From: Nomia melanderi
Lineage: Eukaryota; Arthropoda; Insecta; Hymenoptera; Halictidae
Length of the DNA stretch: 64,000 nucleotides
Assembly: GCF_051020985.1 (NCBI RefSeq)
Contig: NC_135000.1
Location: 3,596,001 to 3,660,000, forward strand
Direction of reading: 5' to 3'
Position numbers and translations under genes: made by a program. A model generated the notes under the pieces. That model was not told where the DNA came from. It did not search any database and was given only the letters and a program-made list of their open reading frames with translations. Positions within the stretch are counted from its first letter, which is position 1, and each line of letters starts with the position of its first letter. Shown here piece after piece: positions 25,201-40,200 of this stretch.

Positions 25201-28200
25201 TCACGAAAGGGTAATAAATTTATTACTATTTTTCAGTCGTTCATGAAACTTCAAATTTTATATTGAAATTAGAATGGAAAATGAGAATATAAGTAAAGTA
25301 AATAATATGTATTAAATATAATTGTTACGTAGAAAGTACACGAACAAATGTGTGAGTCATTATACAAGGATAATAATTGATGAAGATTATTGACAGCTAC
25401 TTTTGGAGTAATTCGTTTTGCAAGCGAAATTTTTAGAGCACGTAACATCTCCAGTTTGATGGACGGGGAAGATTTAATTAACAAATGGAGGAACGGAAAA
25501 CAGTGTTTTTAATTAATTTATCTTACTAATATCTTCGTAGAGGAAGGTCTTTAAAGAGAACATCGTACCAACTGCAATTTTTTATGTGAATTCCTTGTAA
25601 AAGTTCATGTTATTTTTGAAAACTGATTTGAGAATATTAATGCATAAGATTTGACAAAAATATTTGTATATCTCACTAAACAGTTTTCATTGTAACATTT
25701 CTACGTTAGAAAAAACATTTCTTTTCATATACTAAAATACAAAATTAAATAGAAATCTTTATACATATTTGACAAAAATATTTGTATATCTCACTAAACG
25801 GTTTTCATTACAAAACATTTTTACTTTAGAAAAAACATTTCTTTTCGTATACTAAAATACAGAATTAGTTAGAAATCTTTATATAAATATAACTCGTAGT
25901 ATAAGTATTTCTGTTCTTTTTTTCTTAATTGTTTATAGTACACTTACTAAATACTACGATTATAAAATTACATTCTATTCAAACTGCTCAGCGACATTAA
26001 TGGTAAACAATCAAATTTGTATAAACTTTCGTGGTTCACCGTGATATTACCGAATTGCAACGCGAGTTTGCCAACAGCTGCAACTTCCGGTGCATTCACT
26101 TGAAAATGCCCAGAGAATCCTTGAAAAGCTGCCTTAATTCTCGTGTAGTTGGGTATTTCGTGTATTTCTACGTTGCCGTGAATAATTTTCTTGTTTCTGC
26201 GAGAACATGGTGAAATTGCCCAGCGGAATCCATTGTTCGGACAGTTTTACGTGAATTCGTGTTCTCGAGATGATAAATTGATGTGAAACATTTGCAGTAT
26301 CACTGCTTCGAAGGCCGTGATTATTTCAGTTGACTGGCTGGGCTTTGAAAAGTAGCTTCCAACTTAGAGTTCACGGAAGTTCAGTCTCAGTTCACGTGAC
26401 CCTGACCCAGCCCAGACCTACAGCAAAACCTAGACCAATCATTGCCATTAGACAACGGAACATAATGCGCTCGCAGCGATTAGAAACCTTTGAAAGATTA
26501 GAAAACAAGAAATTCAGTGGATTGGAATTCTGCTTTATTCTATATTCTCAATTTTACTTTCAGTTCGGTGAAAGCTGTTAATTTGCATAGTGTTTTATGG
26601 TTTAGTGGCTCGTCAAGTTGAGTTGCATTATTTTGAAATTGATGATCAGACGTTATTTTTGCTTCAAGAAATATTTAAAGGTTAATGAATCGAAACTATT
26701 ATAATAATAATATAATAATAATGCTAATGATAATGAAAATTCATATAATATAACGTGTGTATATTAACTTTTACAATTTAACTTCTATAGTACTATTATA
26801 ACTTTTGTAATTCTTATTTATTTTTTAATTTCACAATTGTATTTTAATTACTTCCTTGCAACTTTCTTTATTTATTTTTAATGTAATTATCTTTCATTGC
26901 AATTACCTTTTATTTCATCGTTTCCAAATATTATTTCAATCATTACTGATTTAAATTATTTTCACGCCTCGTTTCAATTATTACTCTCTTCAATTATCTT
27001 CATATTTTATTTCAATTACATTCACACCTTATTTCAATTATTATTCATTTCCATTACCCTCACTTCTCATTTCAATTATCGTTTATTTCCATTATCTCCA
27101 CTCCGCATTGCAATTATTATCCATTTCAATTACCTTCACATCTCATTTCAATTATTATTCATTTCAATTACCTTCACACCTAATTCCAATTATTATTCAT
27201 TCCAAACAAAACACTATCCAGCTCCGCGAAAAATCAAAAACTCTCAAAGCTCTTATTCAAAATCGATCTCGACCACCTCGATCCCCTGTTCACGCGAACA
27301 ATTTTCTAAACCTACAATTTCTCTAACTGCCCGTCGAATCCAATCAAAATGCTCCTTTTTTGGCAGTGACTCTTGGCACAATGGCCTGTCCCGGGCCAAT
27401 AAACCATCGGGGGGGCTAAAGTGAAAGTGAAGACCGCAGCTTTCAATGAAGTTTGCCCCTAGCCGCGGTGCCAACGAGACGTCGGAACCATTCTTGGCGA
27501 ACGTAGTTTTCCGGGCACCGAGAAATTAAGTTTTCAACGGCGAGGTCACGTCGAATCTCCGTTTCGACGCTTTTAACGAATTTCGATACCGCTCGAAAAT
27601 GTCTTCCGGTAATGGACCGCGCGCGTCTTCTCGCCAGGTGGCACGGCGAGCGCGAGATAACTCGACCAGCAACGCGACGTTTCAATTTCGCTTGACGACC
27701 ATCGCCGTCGATCGGTCCCCTCGATCGACGGTTATTGATAGATCCCGACCGTCGATTACGAGACGACGGTAGATTCTTCGTTGTTCTTGGCCGAGGAACT
27801 TAACCCTTTGCGAACGAATGTCGACATTCTGGCGAGATGAAACGTTCATATTTGGAAGACCAAGTCGCAGGAAAATGATTTAATCACTCGGACAGCAAGA
27901 GATTAGCATGTAGTTTCTGTTATTGCTATTATTTAAGCTATAATTTAGCTTCATCTGTTGAAGGTTTTGTACATTTCAAAGAGTCTTCGTCCGCAAAGGG
28001 TTAACTCTTAGCGATCGTATTAACCCTTTGCACTCCGAATTTCTTTTGCATTTTTCCCTCGATAATTCTGTATTATTACGATATTTTATTTTAAATGCAT
28101 TTGAGAAAATAGTTAGTTTGTAGAGAGCAGTTTAAATGATTCTTTTTACTAATAATATTTAAGATAACGTAGTAATATAATCTATTTTAAAAATATCTTG

Positions 28201-31200
28201 ACAAAGAATCACGTCTGTAAATAAACCTGATGTCGAGTCACGCTTGATATAGGAGCGTAAAAGTAGCGTTAATCGTACGTGCAAATGAAGTTTATGAAAA
28301 TTTAACCTAACTGCCATATTACGGAGAATTGCAAATTCGAAAATGCATTTCCTATTTATTCTGTATTAATCCCTTACACTCCGAGTTCCTTTCACGTTTG
28401 CTGTTCCATAATTCTGTATTGTTTTAACACTAGATCTACCGTGACAGTCAAAATGACTGGTTTCGATTGTTTTATTTTGCAAATATTGATATTTTAAACA
28501 GCATCGAATATTCGAAATGATCTTGAAAATTAATAGTTTCACTTGAATACTATAACGAATGTCTGGAGAAATTGAAAATAATTTATTGTTACAATTTTTA
28601 TAGGGATTGCATAGTAATCCTATTAAATGCTCTATAGTTCCACTGTTTTACTTGAAATGTATTTCGAAAGACAATTAGTTCATAGCAAACAGCATAAACA
28701 ATTAATTTTACCAATACTGTTAAAAATTTCTTCTTTCAAAGAAATCTACTGTCGAGTCATATTCGACAAAGAAGCACAAAGGGTTAAATTAACCGTTCGC
28801 ACTCAAGTTTCTTACTAGAACTATTTAACATTTTTTAGCGAGGCGAAAACAATATTCTTCGAGACTAACTCTAACAGAAATCACCAGTACATTGAGGAAC
28901 AAAGCTATTCCAATATTTCACGCATCGAGACATTACACAAAGTTCAACATTAAATATCAAATTCTAAAATTTTACTGTACCAAAAATCAAGTGATGACTG
29001 AGTCACCTCCCGAGTGCAAAAGGCGAACTTTCTAGATCTCCAACGCCATGATCACCGTGAAGAACGTTAAATGCTACAGTGACCCCAAGTTTTCGATCGC
29101 AGGACCGTGACAGTCCCCCAAACTCTCCGTTGAAGAGTGTGTCGCGTTGAATCCCCGACTCGCGGACGCATTCTCGATCGTCGGTGGCACGCGGGGCCAC
29201 GGACGCCAATTACACGAGACGCTGATCGTCAATAAGCCTGCTCTCGCTAGGCCCGCGGAGCTCTGGAGCCGGGGCGTGTTACGCGCGTCAGCTCGTGCGC
29301 CGGAATTCGAGGCTCGTCATTAATTGGACGTCGACGTCGACGGGCTGCGCCCGACCTACTTTCGTCCCGCGAACGGTCCACCGTCGTCGCCCGGCGCGGC
29401 GACAGGATTAATCCACGCGGCAGTCGCGTGCCATCCGATCTGCGTGCGTTACGCGTGCAGTCGATTGGAAACACGGACCGACCCCGCTACTAGGTCGCTA
29501 TGCTTGTCCCATTTTGGATTCCGAACGGGAATAACGGGCGTGTTTGACCGGTTTAACATTGTTTCGGGGAATTCTGATTGGAGTATGAGTGTTGCCTCGA
29601 TGAATGCTCCTCTGGGGGTTCACATGGCGAGCATATTCGGAAGCGTGGACCTACAGTGCGTTAGTCGCGCGAGCCAAGTCAGCCTGTGGCTCAAAAGTGA
29701 AGAGGGGCGAGGAACTCGGCCAGTAACAAAACCGAAACTAATTCCGCCATTACTATCGAGCCGAGCGCCGCGAGTGGACGTTTCCCCTCTTCACCTTTAA
29801 CCCCTAGCACTCCGGGTCGTTTTGTAATCTGTCAGCAACTGCAACTAATTTTTATTGTATTCCTAGCGAAAATGAGAAATGCTATAACATTTCTTCGATC
29901 TTTTGTTCTCCTTCTCAGTGCAGAATTTGGATGTATGGAAAATCTAATAATTTTAGGGTAGTTTCTTTAAGATTCATTAAAATATTTAATATTATAACTG
30001 GTGTAATATTGAAGCCTACAGAGTTCAAAGGGTTAATATTAGAACTACCGTACCAGTCTCAGTGACCCATTCCTAATTTCATTTTTTCCAGTTATTCAAC
30101 AGATAACAGATGCTTCTCTGAAAAAATACTAGAGAAACTGGTTTAGCAATACACAAACTGAATTGTGAACTGACTGAAGTTTCAATAATTGCACTGTTGA
30201 GGTTTCTACAGAACAACTTCAGAAAGACAATTTAACTGCTCGGTTAACACTAGAATTACTGTACCAGTCACAATGACTGATTTCGGTTTTCTTGTTTGGC
30301 AGTTATTGATAGCTTAACATTAGAACTACCGAGCATTTCATCCTTTGTACTCGGATGTTTTTCATTAGAAATATTTTTACATTTTCTGATAAGATAGAGA
30401 GGGTATTTTGTGGAAGTAACTCGACAAGAAATCATACTTACATTGAGGGACGAAGCTATTTTGTTTGAATATTTCTCAGATTGATACATTATGCGAAGTT
30501 TAATATTAATTATAAAATTTTATAGTTTTACTGTATGAAATCAATTGGTCAGTTTCAGTGTCTTCGTATATTAATTATAGTATTCAAGTGCAACTATTTA
30601 TTTTCGAAATCATTCCGAATATTCAATGCTTTTAAGGTATCAGTAGTTACGAAACAAGGAGACCAAAACCAGTCATTTTGACTGGTACGGTAATTCTAGT
30701 ATTAAAAGCATGAAATATTCGAAATGATTTTAAAAATAAGTAGTTTCATTTGAATAATATAATGAATGTCTGAAGAACCTGAAAATAATCTATTGTTACA
30801 ACATTTACAAAGGTTAAATATCAATCATATGAAATATTCGGCAGTTCTAATGTTAAACCACAGATCAGTTTGGTTTACGTCAGTAACGCACTGAATGTTT
30901 TACCAAAGACACTTAAAATTCTCATAGCGGTCAACGTGTTTACAATTTTCGCTGTTCAGCTGAATGAAGGTCCTTTCGGTCTTTAGGGGATCGTCAAAGT
31001 TCCTTTTGAGGGCTTACAGGAATCCATAGATTGAAAGTTTGTTGAAAGACAGAAAGGAGTTTTGTGAAGAGGTAAAATAGAGCTGTAAAGGTTAATCTCT
31101 TTAGGGATGATTCATTTAATATGTTGAGAATGCTTTGGAAGCATTGGTCTGTGGAGGGTATCATGGAAAGACGTAACTTCAAATTTTGTTACTTTGTTTG

Positions 31201-34200
31201 GTACAGTTGAATGAAGTTTCTTTGGATCTTTAGAGGATTGGTAAAGTTTCTTTTCAAGCTTTGTATAAACCTTTAACTCGCACATTGATTGAAAAACAAA
31301 ACGAGATTTATGAAGAAATAAAGTAGAACTCTAAAGATGAATCTTTTTAGAGATGAGTCATTTAACTTTTTGAAACGTCAGACTTTTGAATATTACAAAC
31401 ATTTACGATGTAGTTATTTAAACAGTGAAAGATCAGCTCGTAATACTAATTCTTCTTTTGCAGTATATGAAAGTCTAATGACTAATGAATAGGAACTTCC
31501 AAATTGTGAAGAGTCATGTAGAAATATTAGCTAAAAGCATTTCCATAACGAATTTTTACTTCTTCATTGAATTCAACACTGAAAATAAATGGCCAACTTT
31601 AAGAATGCACAGAGGTCATCTTACATTTTGCTTAATTACATGTCACGCAGCGGAAATAGACAGAAGTTGACACTAAAATTAAATGAAGAGTTAATTGAAT
31701 TTTCCTCACCAGTTCAGATATATAAGAACTTGTTCGCAGACAGGAAAAACAATTTCCTGGATCAATATTCTCCAGAGTACAAAGGGAAATAGATATTACA
31801 ATCTTTTATAATGATAATGCAATAATTATTATATATTATTCATTATTATAATAATAGTATTATTCATTAATAATAATGCAATGATTATTATATATTCATT
31901 ATTATTAATCATTATGTAACATAATTACTTAATAATATCTCCAATCCTCGCCTTCAATTCTCTCTCAAAAATAAATCAATCGAGAACATATTTTAAAATA
32001 TACAAGATCGTCTACTGAATACATTTCTAAAGCGAAATTCGAACGAGAAATAAAATTAGTCCAAATTGATCGCTGTTCATCGTCGAATTCTGCTAATATT
32101 AGAGATTCTACGATGATTTTCATTGGCGAGTGCTCGAAATCTGTTAGTTATCGATCTTAAATTTATAATCCCGCTTTGATAAGCTCATTTACGGTCGTCC
32201 GCGAGCCACGCCTCGCAAGAAGGAATCCTGCACTTCCGGTAGATGGAAACGTTTCGAAGCAAAGCGTGGCGCCTGGCACACGTGGCGCACTCGAAACTAT
32301 TTCCGGCGTTTTCCACGAACCCGTTATTCTCGGCCGAGTTACCGGCAAATAGGTCGATGCACCAGAGAGAAGGCACTGGATTGCTTTCAGCTCTTAATTA
32401 TCAGAAATCCATCCGAGTGGAGAACCATCGAATCTTGTAGATACGTACTACCCACCAACGACCTGCGGAACGGTGAACGTTTGGTATTCGGACGCCGCAT
32501 AAATTCTGTGTTGGTAGTTCCATCCATCCGTTCGATCGGCCAAAACGATCTGATTTTCTCGTTTTAGCGGAATGGAATTCCTGTTTTGTTGGGTTTCTTT
32601 ATTGGATCTGTTAGACGCGGACGATGATTGTTGCTCGATGCATTTAGAGAGACGTTTGTGTTAGTACAGTGTTGTTTGTCTAAGTTATTAATGGTTATTG
32701 GTTTTGAAAATTTCTGTTTGGTAGCCATTCTCAAAGTCATCCAAGAACAGTACTGTCGTTTTAAAGTTTGTATAGCGTGTTTTATGATTATATATATTTT
32801 GTAGTTGTATTAATTTTCGGAAAAGATTGCTGTTGGACTTCGTTATTCAATATACGAATTCTAGTGGATATACACTGTAGAACCATCATCCATAACGTAA
32901 TTGCATTTGAAAATGTGAAATGGGTTTCTCTCGTTAATAGTACTTAAGTGGAGACGCAGCATAAAGAATATTTACACGAATGAAAATATCAGGATATATA
33001 CTTTTAACTCTAATTACCATGCGAAAACATGAATAAGAAATATTATCATTAATAACATTCAAGTGGATAGCTTGTAGAGATACTTTGTTACTTTTACATG
33101 GTAACACTTTACAACTGTGTCCAGTATACATTCTCATACGGAAACATTGCAAAAGTCCTACTCTCGTTAATGGCTCTCAAGTGTGCATTCAGCATAAGTT
33201 TGAGACGGTATTGTTCCGTTCCCTTACTTATTCTGTCCATTTATTTAAATTAACCAATGGAACAGTAGATTTACAGCAATTAAGTAACTCTCGTCAGTGG
33301 CTCTCAAGTGAAAACCCAGCTTAAGTTTGACATAATACAGTTCCATTTCCTTATACGTCATATTCTATTTATATAAATTAACAAATGGGACACTAGATTT
33401 CCAGAAACTAAGCATTTCTCGGTAATGACCCCCAACTGTACACCCAGCCTAAGCTTCACTCAATACACCCCAAGTATCTTATTCAATTTCATTTGATTCA
33501 ATCAACCAACCCGTCAGCGCGCATTTCAACGACTAAATACCAGCCTACAACATCAGAACAATCCGCATATTGATTGATAATATTGACGGATTGTGACGTA
33601 TTGAAGTATCCCATATACAGAGTTTCAAGATAAAAGTGACAGATGGAAAATAAATTGACATACACATTCATCCCATCCATTTCGTCTAAAGTTAACATAA
33701 CCTCTAATAAAATCTCTCTAATCCCAAAACCACCAGGCAGCCATCAAAACGAGCCGTCACTAATTTCCTCTTTTACAATCATTGAAAAGATACAACCTCA
33801 GAAAAATAACTATATACTCTGATTCGATAACGTACAAACCAAAACATAATCCATTGAAAATCTCAATAAAGACACTCCTACAATATTTCCAGAAGAATAA
33901 AAGGAAGTCAATTAGACTGCACATCAATTCAACTGCTCAGTAGTTCTAACGTTAACGTCCTCTAAGTGTACACCCACTCTAAGTCTTACGCCTGCATCAT
34001 TCTTACCATCATCCTTCTCATCACTCCACCGACGAGCGAATCATCCTCAAAGATCTGCACAATTAAAATCTCGTAACATACAAACCAAAACATAATCTAA
34101 TGAAAATCTCAATAAAGACACTTCTACAATATTCTCAGAAGAGTAAAAGGAAGTCAATTTGACTGCACATCAATTCAACTGCTCAGTAGTTCTAACGCTA

Positions 34201-37200
34201 ACGTCCTCTAAGTGTACACCCACTCTGTCTTACGCCTGCATCATTCTTACCATCATCCTTCTCATCACTCCACCGACGAGCGAATCATCCGCAAAGATCT
34301 GCACAATTAAAATCTCGATACCATTTGTTCCAGGTGGGTCCGGCAGGGGGGAGGGTGAGGCAGGCTCGAACGAGATACCAACCGGTAGAAGAGGCGGCGG
34401 CGGTGGCGGCAACGTGGGCAACGGAGGTGGAGGAGGGGGCGGGGGCGGAGGAAGCGTATTGGGTGTTGGCGGAGGCGGCGGAAGCGTCGGCGGGGGCGGT
34501 AGAAGCGGGTCCGGGGGTGGGGGCCGGTCGAGGGACGAGCCGAGAAGGCACACCCTCGGCGGCGATCACCAGCCCTCCCTGCATCATCAGCAGTTCAACG
34601 CGGCCCAGCAGCTGCACACCCTTCATCCCCATCATCTGCCGCCGCCGCACGGCCAGTACGGCACGCCGCCCACGCGACACACCACCATGGATCTCGAGGT
34701 GAATCTTTGCTCCCGCAACATGTAAATACATACATTGACTCTTTTTTAACCGTTTACTCTTTAATATTCTGTCTCTTCTCTGTTTTCTTTTCTTTCACTT
34801 TTCTCCCCCTTGTCGAGTTACATTGCCCCTTGCCACCACGTGACCCTTGACCTGATTGTGCCCCACCCCCCACACCCCCACGCCCACCGACCCTCATGGA
34901 GAATGGATTTTCACTATTGGCACTTTACAGCAGGCGGAGTCTCGATGATTTTGGCTGAGCCAGGCTCGATGAATACACGACGGTGTTTTGTTTGATTTAG
35001 GTTATGGTCGGCTGTAAATATGTTTGAGGTTGTGTTTGGGAGTAAATTGCGGGTGACTCGCAAGAGGGGCGAGGGTGGGGGGATGGGGGAACGGGGTTGG
35101 CACGGTCCTGCGCCGGTAATAGGGGCGTCGCGGTCGTTTTGTATTTATGTGGCGGTAAATCTGATTAATGTTGGTAGTTTGGCGGCTTTTGTAGGTTAGG
35201 TTTGGTAAATGCGTGAACTTTCGCGGTTTAACGTCGGTATTGATTTGAGAATGGGACTAGTTCCTTGGAAATCGTCAGATTTATGGAAACTCCCGATGAG
35301 AGTATCGTAATTGCATTAATTTCATCGCTCGACGTGTCTGGCGGGAAATTCGAATTCGAATAGCGACCGCGCTAGTCGAACGAAATACCAAAACCCAGAC
35401 ACTGAGTTTATGAAAAAGTTCATCATCTAAATAACATTACATTTACACTAAACGAACGCTCTATTTCTCGATCGACAATAATTCAATTCTAAATCGTGCA
35501 AAGTAATTAGGCGCGAAATTTGAATTCATACAACGCCACAGCAGTCCGAAAGACAGGCGTAACGAGTGAAATCTAATTCTGAAACAACGAGCACCAGCAT
35601 CACGCAACTTCCGTTATCAATAATTCCGAGGTAATACGATTCTCGGTCGATTATAAATTACATCGGGTTCAGCTGTAACTCGTTCGCCACGGGTAACTGT
35701 GCAGGTAAACCGCAACGTCTATTTTAACGTGACCCAGAATCATCGAGACGAAGCGCGCCTTCTTCCAGGTCGTTTTATCTCACTTCCCCTTTATCTTGTC
35801 CCCCCGTTCACGGAACCGCAGGGGCTGGAAAATGGTTGTTCCACGGCAAATGGAATCCCGCTGCCCGTGGGAATCCCTGGGAGAAGATGCTCTTCCTTAT
35901 CCAGCGGGAGCGGGGAATCGGTAAAAAGTGGAAAACCGACCGTAAATCTCGTTACCGGGTCTCGGGCCGCGTTGGCCAAGGGAACTGGCTCGCGACGTTA
36001 ATACAAATTAGCGGATCGCGTGCGGTGATCTTAGCATCCGGCGTGTCGGCGTCGGCGAACAGCTTTAACGGACGTGTTCCGAGGTCAAGAACCGGTCGTT
36101 ACGGAGGGAAGAGGTTAATTAAGCCGCGTGTCCACCTACACTGGCCTGTTCGCGAGTCCGTTCGCCTACTCGAGCTTCCTTTCTTCTGCCGCGAGTACCT
36201 GATCCACCTTATACGTTATTACGTCGCTGTTGGCGTGTAACGAAAGAATCCTGTGGTCAGAGATGAGTTTAGGTGCTTGTTAGAACCTGGGCCAGACACG
36301 ATTCAGAGTTGCTTGAAATTGGAAGGGGAGAGGATAATTAGAACCTGATTTGGACTTCGTGTTAGTATTTGGGATTTAGGTGGAACGAATTAGGGGTTGG
36401 TTGGGTGTTGAGAATTAAGACTTTATTAGGCACTGAATTTTGGCAGATTTGAGGTTTTGCTGAAATATAATTAGGAATTTATTAGGAGCCTTGTGTTGGT
36501 AGATTTGAGGTTTTGATGAAGTAGAATTAAGAATTTATTAGAAGCCTTGTGTTGGTAGATTTGAAGTTTTGGTGAAGTATAATTAGAATTTGGGAGAAAT
36601 TAGTAGAATATATTTGTGAGGTGAATAAGATTTAATTAGGAACTAGTAGAAACCTGAGATAAGGATAATTAGAATCTATTGGCAGTTCGAAGGAGACCTA
36701 ATTAGCATCTGATAGAGGTTGAGATCAGAGGAAATAAGAACTGAAGTAACCATGGTTAGTGTCTGATTCAGAACCTGAATATGATGATTAGAACTTATTG
36801 CTAACTGAAAAGAGACCTAATTAGGATCTGATAGAGACTTGACTAACCTAATTAGCAGTGAAATAGATTATGATTAAAGATTGATTTTGTATTTAAATAA
36901 GGAAATTAGAACCTATCCCTAATCCAAGTAAGTAGTAATTAGGACCTGACAATGACCTAAATAAAGTGTAATTAGGACCTGGCCAGGATTTAAACACATA
37001 ACTACGACTTGACCAGGATATAAATAAAAAATCGGTATGAAGCATGATAAATACCTGATTTAAACACTTTCTGAAGCACTTTGAACCTATTTACGACACA
37101 ATTAGGACCTAATTAGGACCTTAGTAAGACCTGAATGAAGAATAATTAAGTCCTGGCCAGGATTTAATTAAAACACGACTATGACTTGGTCAGGACATGA

Positions 37201-40200
37201 GTATCATATAATAAAGAGCTAATGAAGCATGATTAACGCCTACTTTAGGACACAAACAAGGTAATTAAAATCCACTCTCAACTTAAATCAAATTAAATTA
37301 CCACCTGCTTGCACTTCTTGTATAGCATAATTAGGTTCTGTTCAAAATATAATCGTGATTTGAATAAAATACAGTTTGTACGTTATTCAGGACCTCAATA
37401 AAGTAATTAGGATTTTCTTAGGATTTGAATTAGAATATAGTTATTACTTGATACCAGGATTTGAGTGTGATTAAAGTATAATTAGCATCGTCCAGTATCT
37501 AATTAACCGACAACCCGTTATAAACATATTCAAAACTCTAATTAATATTTAATTAGTACCTTGTACTGTATGGTGCAATTTATTGGAGTCATTAATAAAA
37601 TGTTACATGAATCACTTGTTACAATATTATTCGTAAAGAGGGTAACCTAGAATCAAATATAGTAATTCATCTCTTTAGCTGTTGCTACCTACAAAAATGA
37701 TTTTGTGCAAAGTAGGTTAATATATTATTTGAATGATCGTTCCGAAATAATTCTGTGCAAACAGTGTCCGGGCACGGTACATATTTCACTCTCGGAGCAC
37801 TGGCAAATATTTGCTAACGGTCGAACTATTTCGGAGATCTCGCGAGATAGCTCGTTATCTGGCAGTTTCGAAAAGGTGGTGCGGGTGAGTGGGGAAACGG
37901 AGTGTTTACATCGATGGGCGGGGTTCGTTGCGTCAACCGTCGACACCTGGATTCTCTTCGCGTGAAGAGTGACCATCGACAGCCCCTGGGTTCCTTATCT
38001 TCCTTTTTTCTTCGTCACTGTATTTTACAACGTTGTTGCACATCAAATGTGATCAATGTATCGATCAAGTGATTTAAAACGGAAAGGAAACCGATGGGTT
38101 TACAACGGTTTTAACAAAATTTTGTATAAAGTGTTTTGAAGAAAATTTTCAAAAAGGCTTTGAAAGAAATTTTTCAGAAGGTTTTGAAAGAAATTAATTG
38201 AGGAAACTGGAGGTTGAGGATTGGAATAGATGAATAAGTGATCGAATTTTAATATTAAATATTTGAAAGTTAGTAGTGAATTTTAATATTCGAAATTTTA
38301 GGATTACTGATAATTAAATTTTAGTATTCGAAATTTCGAAAGTACCAGTGACCAAATTTTAATCGATTTCAAAATAATTGACAACCAAGTTTCAATATTA
38401 AAACTTTCAAAATTACTGCTCACTAATTTATAACGATAGTAATAATTATAAATTTATTAAAAACTTCAAAAATACTAGAAATCAAATTTAATAATCAAAG
38501 CTTCAAAATGATTGACAACTAACTGTCAATATTCAAAATTCCACGATCACCAATAATCAATATCCAATTCTCTCAACACACACTAAATTTCAAACCAAAA
38601 AATGTAAACATCACTAACCATCAAATCTAAAATTCGAAAATGTCATCCACAAAATTCCAACGTTTCAACAATTCGTTTATTAATTTCTACTTAACCCTTT
38701 GCACTCGAGAATATTTTCCCCAACAAATATTCATTATTTTATAATGAAACATCAACAGTATTCTTTATAACTAAAATAAAGAAATATCTTACATAAATTA
38801 ACACGTTGAATACCGCACGATTTTAACGTGTAGAATATCCGAGATGAAAAAGATACGATATTAAATTATTTCATTGAATTGCGTTGTTATTATCGCAGGT
38901 TTGTTTTACTGAATGTCACCGCATTAGGTAGCATTATTTACAATGTAGAAATGTTTTCAAATAATCATTGTTTAATTGAGAAGATTGCAGCAATTGAATT
39001 TGGCCGGGGGTCACCGGTGACCCCCATGACATTCAACATGTTAACCCTTAAAATGCTGAGTGGGGTCCTATAGGGAGACCAGAAAGTATTTTTCCTTAAT
39101 AATTTTGTAAGTAATTTTTTGTAATTTTTCATATTTTATGTATTTTCTCTTTTTTCGTCAAGTATTGTGGACGACATGTCTATTTTAAAAACATTACCAT
39201 TAGTTTGTTTTTAGCTATAAACATCTCTCCTGGAGACCCCAATATGTTTATAGCTAAAAGCAAACTAACGGTAATGTTTTTAGAATAGACAAATCATCCA
39301 CAATACTTGACGACGAAAAAGGAGAAAACACATAAAATATGAAAAGTTACAAAAAATTAATTACAAAATTATTCTCCTTATAGGACCCCACCTAGCATTT
39401 TAAGGGTTAACTAACACAACTATTTCATTTCGCTCCATACATTACATAAAATTTAATATTGAGTTAAAAATTTTATAATTTCCTCCAATCAAATGAAACG
39501 GCGACAAACAGGTGCCTCTCGAGTGCGAAGGGTTAAATGTCAAAAGCCATTGGTACCCAAAAATGACCGAAGCAACTCAGAAGACAGTTCCACCGTCACG
39601 TGCCTCAAGGTATACAGTCCAACGTTTCGTGTGCGACAACCCGACGCCTTAACGTGCACCAGAACACGCCCTCCTGCTCGCAGTGTCCCGGCGATGTTTT
39701 TTACTGATTCTGCTCGTCTCTCCTACCCCGCCCCGTCCGCGAGCGTGTGCCGCCTAACCAGCGTGTGCATCAGGCCACGCCTGTACCGGCTCGCCGATAA
39801 AACGCGACCGCCAGCCTCGTCGGCCACGATTTATCTCGGCCGACGTATCTTCGTCTATAAGCCGGATCGAGGGCCAGCGGTCGCCGCTAGATTCTTTGCA
39901 GGACTATCCTCGGGCCCAGCCGCTCGGTCGCCGAGCCAAGGATTAACGAGAGCAGCGGTGACGACGCGAAGGGATCTACTCGATCTGCTCGCTTAAACGT
40001 CCCGAAATCGACGCAACGCGACGCAACGGCGCGGCGAAAAAAAAACACAGCCCCCTTCTATTTTCTCTGCTCCACGCATAACTACTACACTCGCCACCCA
40101 CATATATTCATATCTAACTGGTTTTACTTGTGTGTGTGTTTCCGTGTACCCTGCCGACTGCGATACAGATGGGGACCAAGTCTCGCCAGAGAAAGGTAAA

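Larger units (their letters stand above)
9657..34333 (+). other. Intron 2 of the sickle tail-like gene, 24.7 kb, repeat-rich
   Basis: Bounded by the donor of exon 2 and the acceptor of exon 3. It contains the tRNA-derived SINE, most TTAA MITEs of the window, several tandem arrays listed separately, and CpG-rich islets at 14060-14760, 16200-16460, 18290-18770, 20300-20600, 27440-27790, 29030-29530 and 32180-32440. The islets have no conserved frame and may be regulatory or alternative 5' exons; only 14532-14559 shows a usable start plus donor. Confidence 0.55.

Noticed and set aside
26897..27424. 175-codon plus-strand frame rich in Phe, Ile and Asn
   Set aside because: It is produced by a pyrimidine-rich minisatellite and its repeats drift without codon constraint.
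29324..29800. 158-codon plus-strand frame
   Set aside because: Frame in a CpG islet with no recognisable homology and no donor or acceptor fitting the host gene phases.
34230..34731. Minus-strand poly-Pro and Ala-rich frames opposite exon 3
   Set aside because: They are the complement of the Gly-rich coding repeat of exon 3; the plus strand has the family motif RRHTLGG and matching splice phases.
39493..39996. 167-codon plus-strand frame
   Set aside because: It begins inside the right end of an A-family MITE and continues into a CpG islet; no family features.
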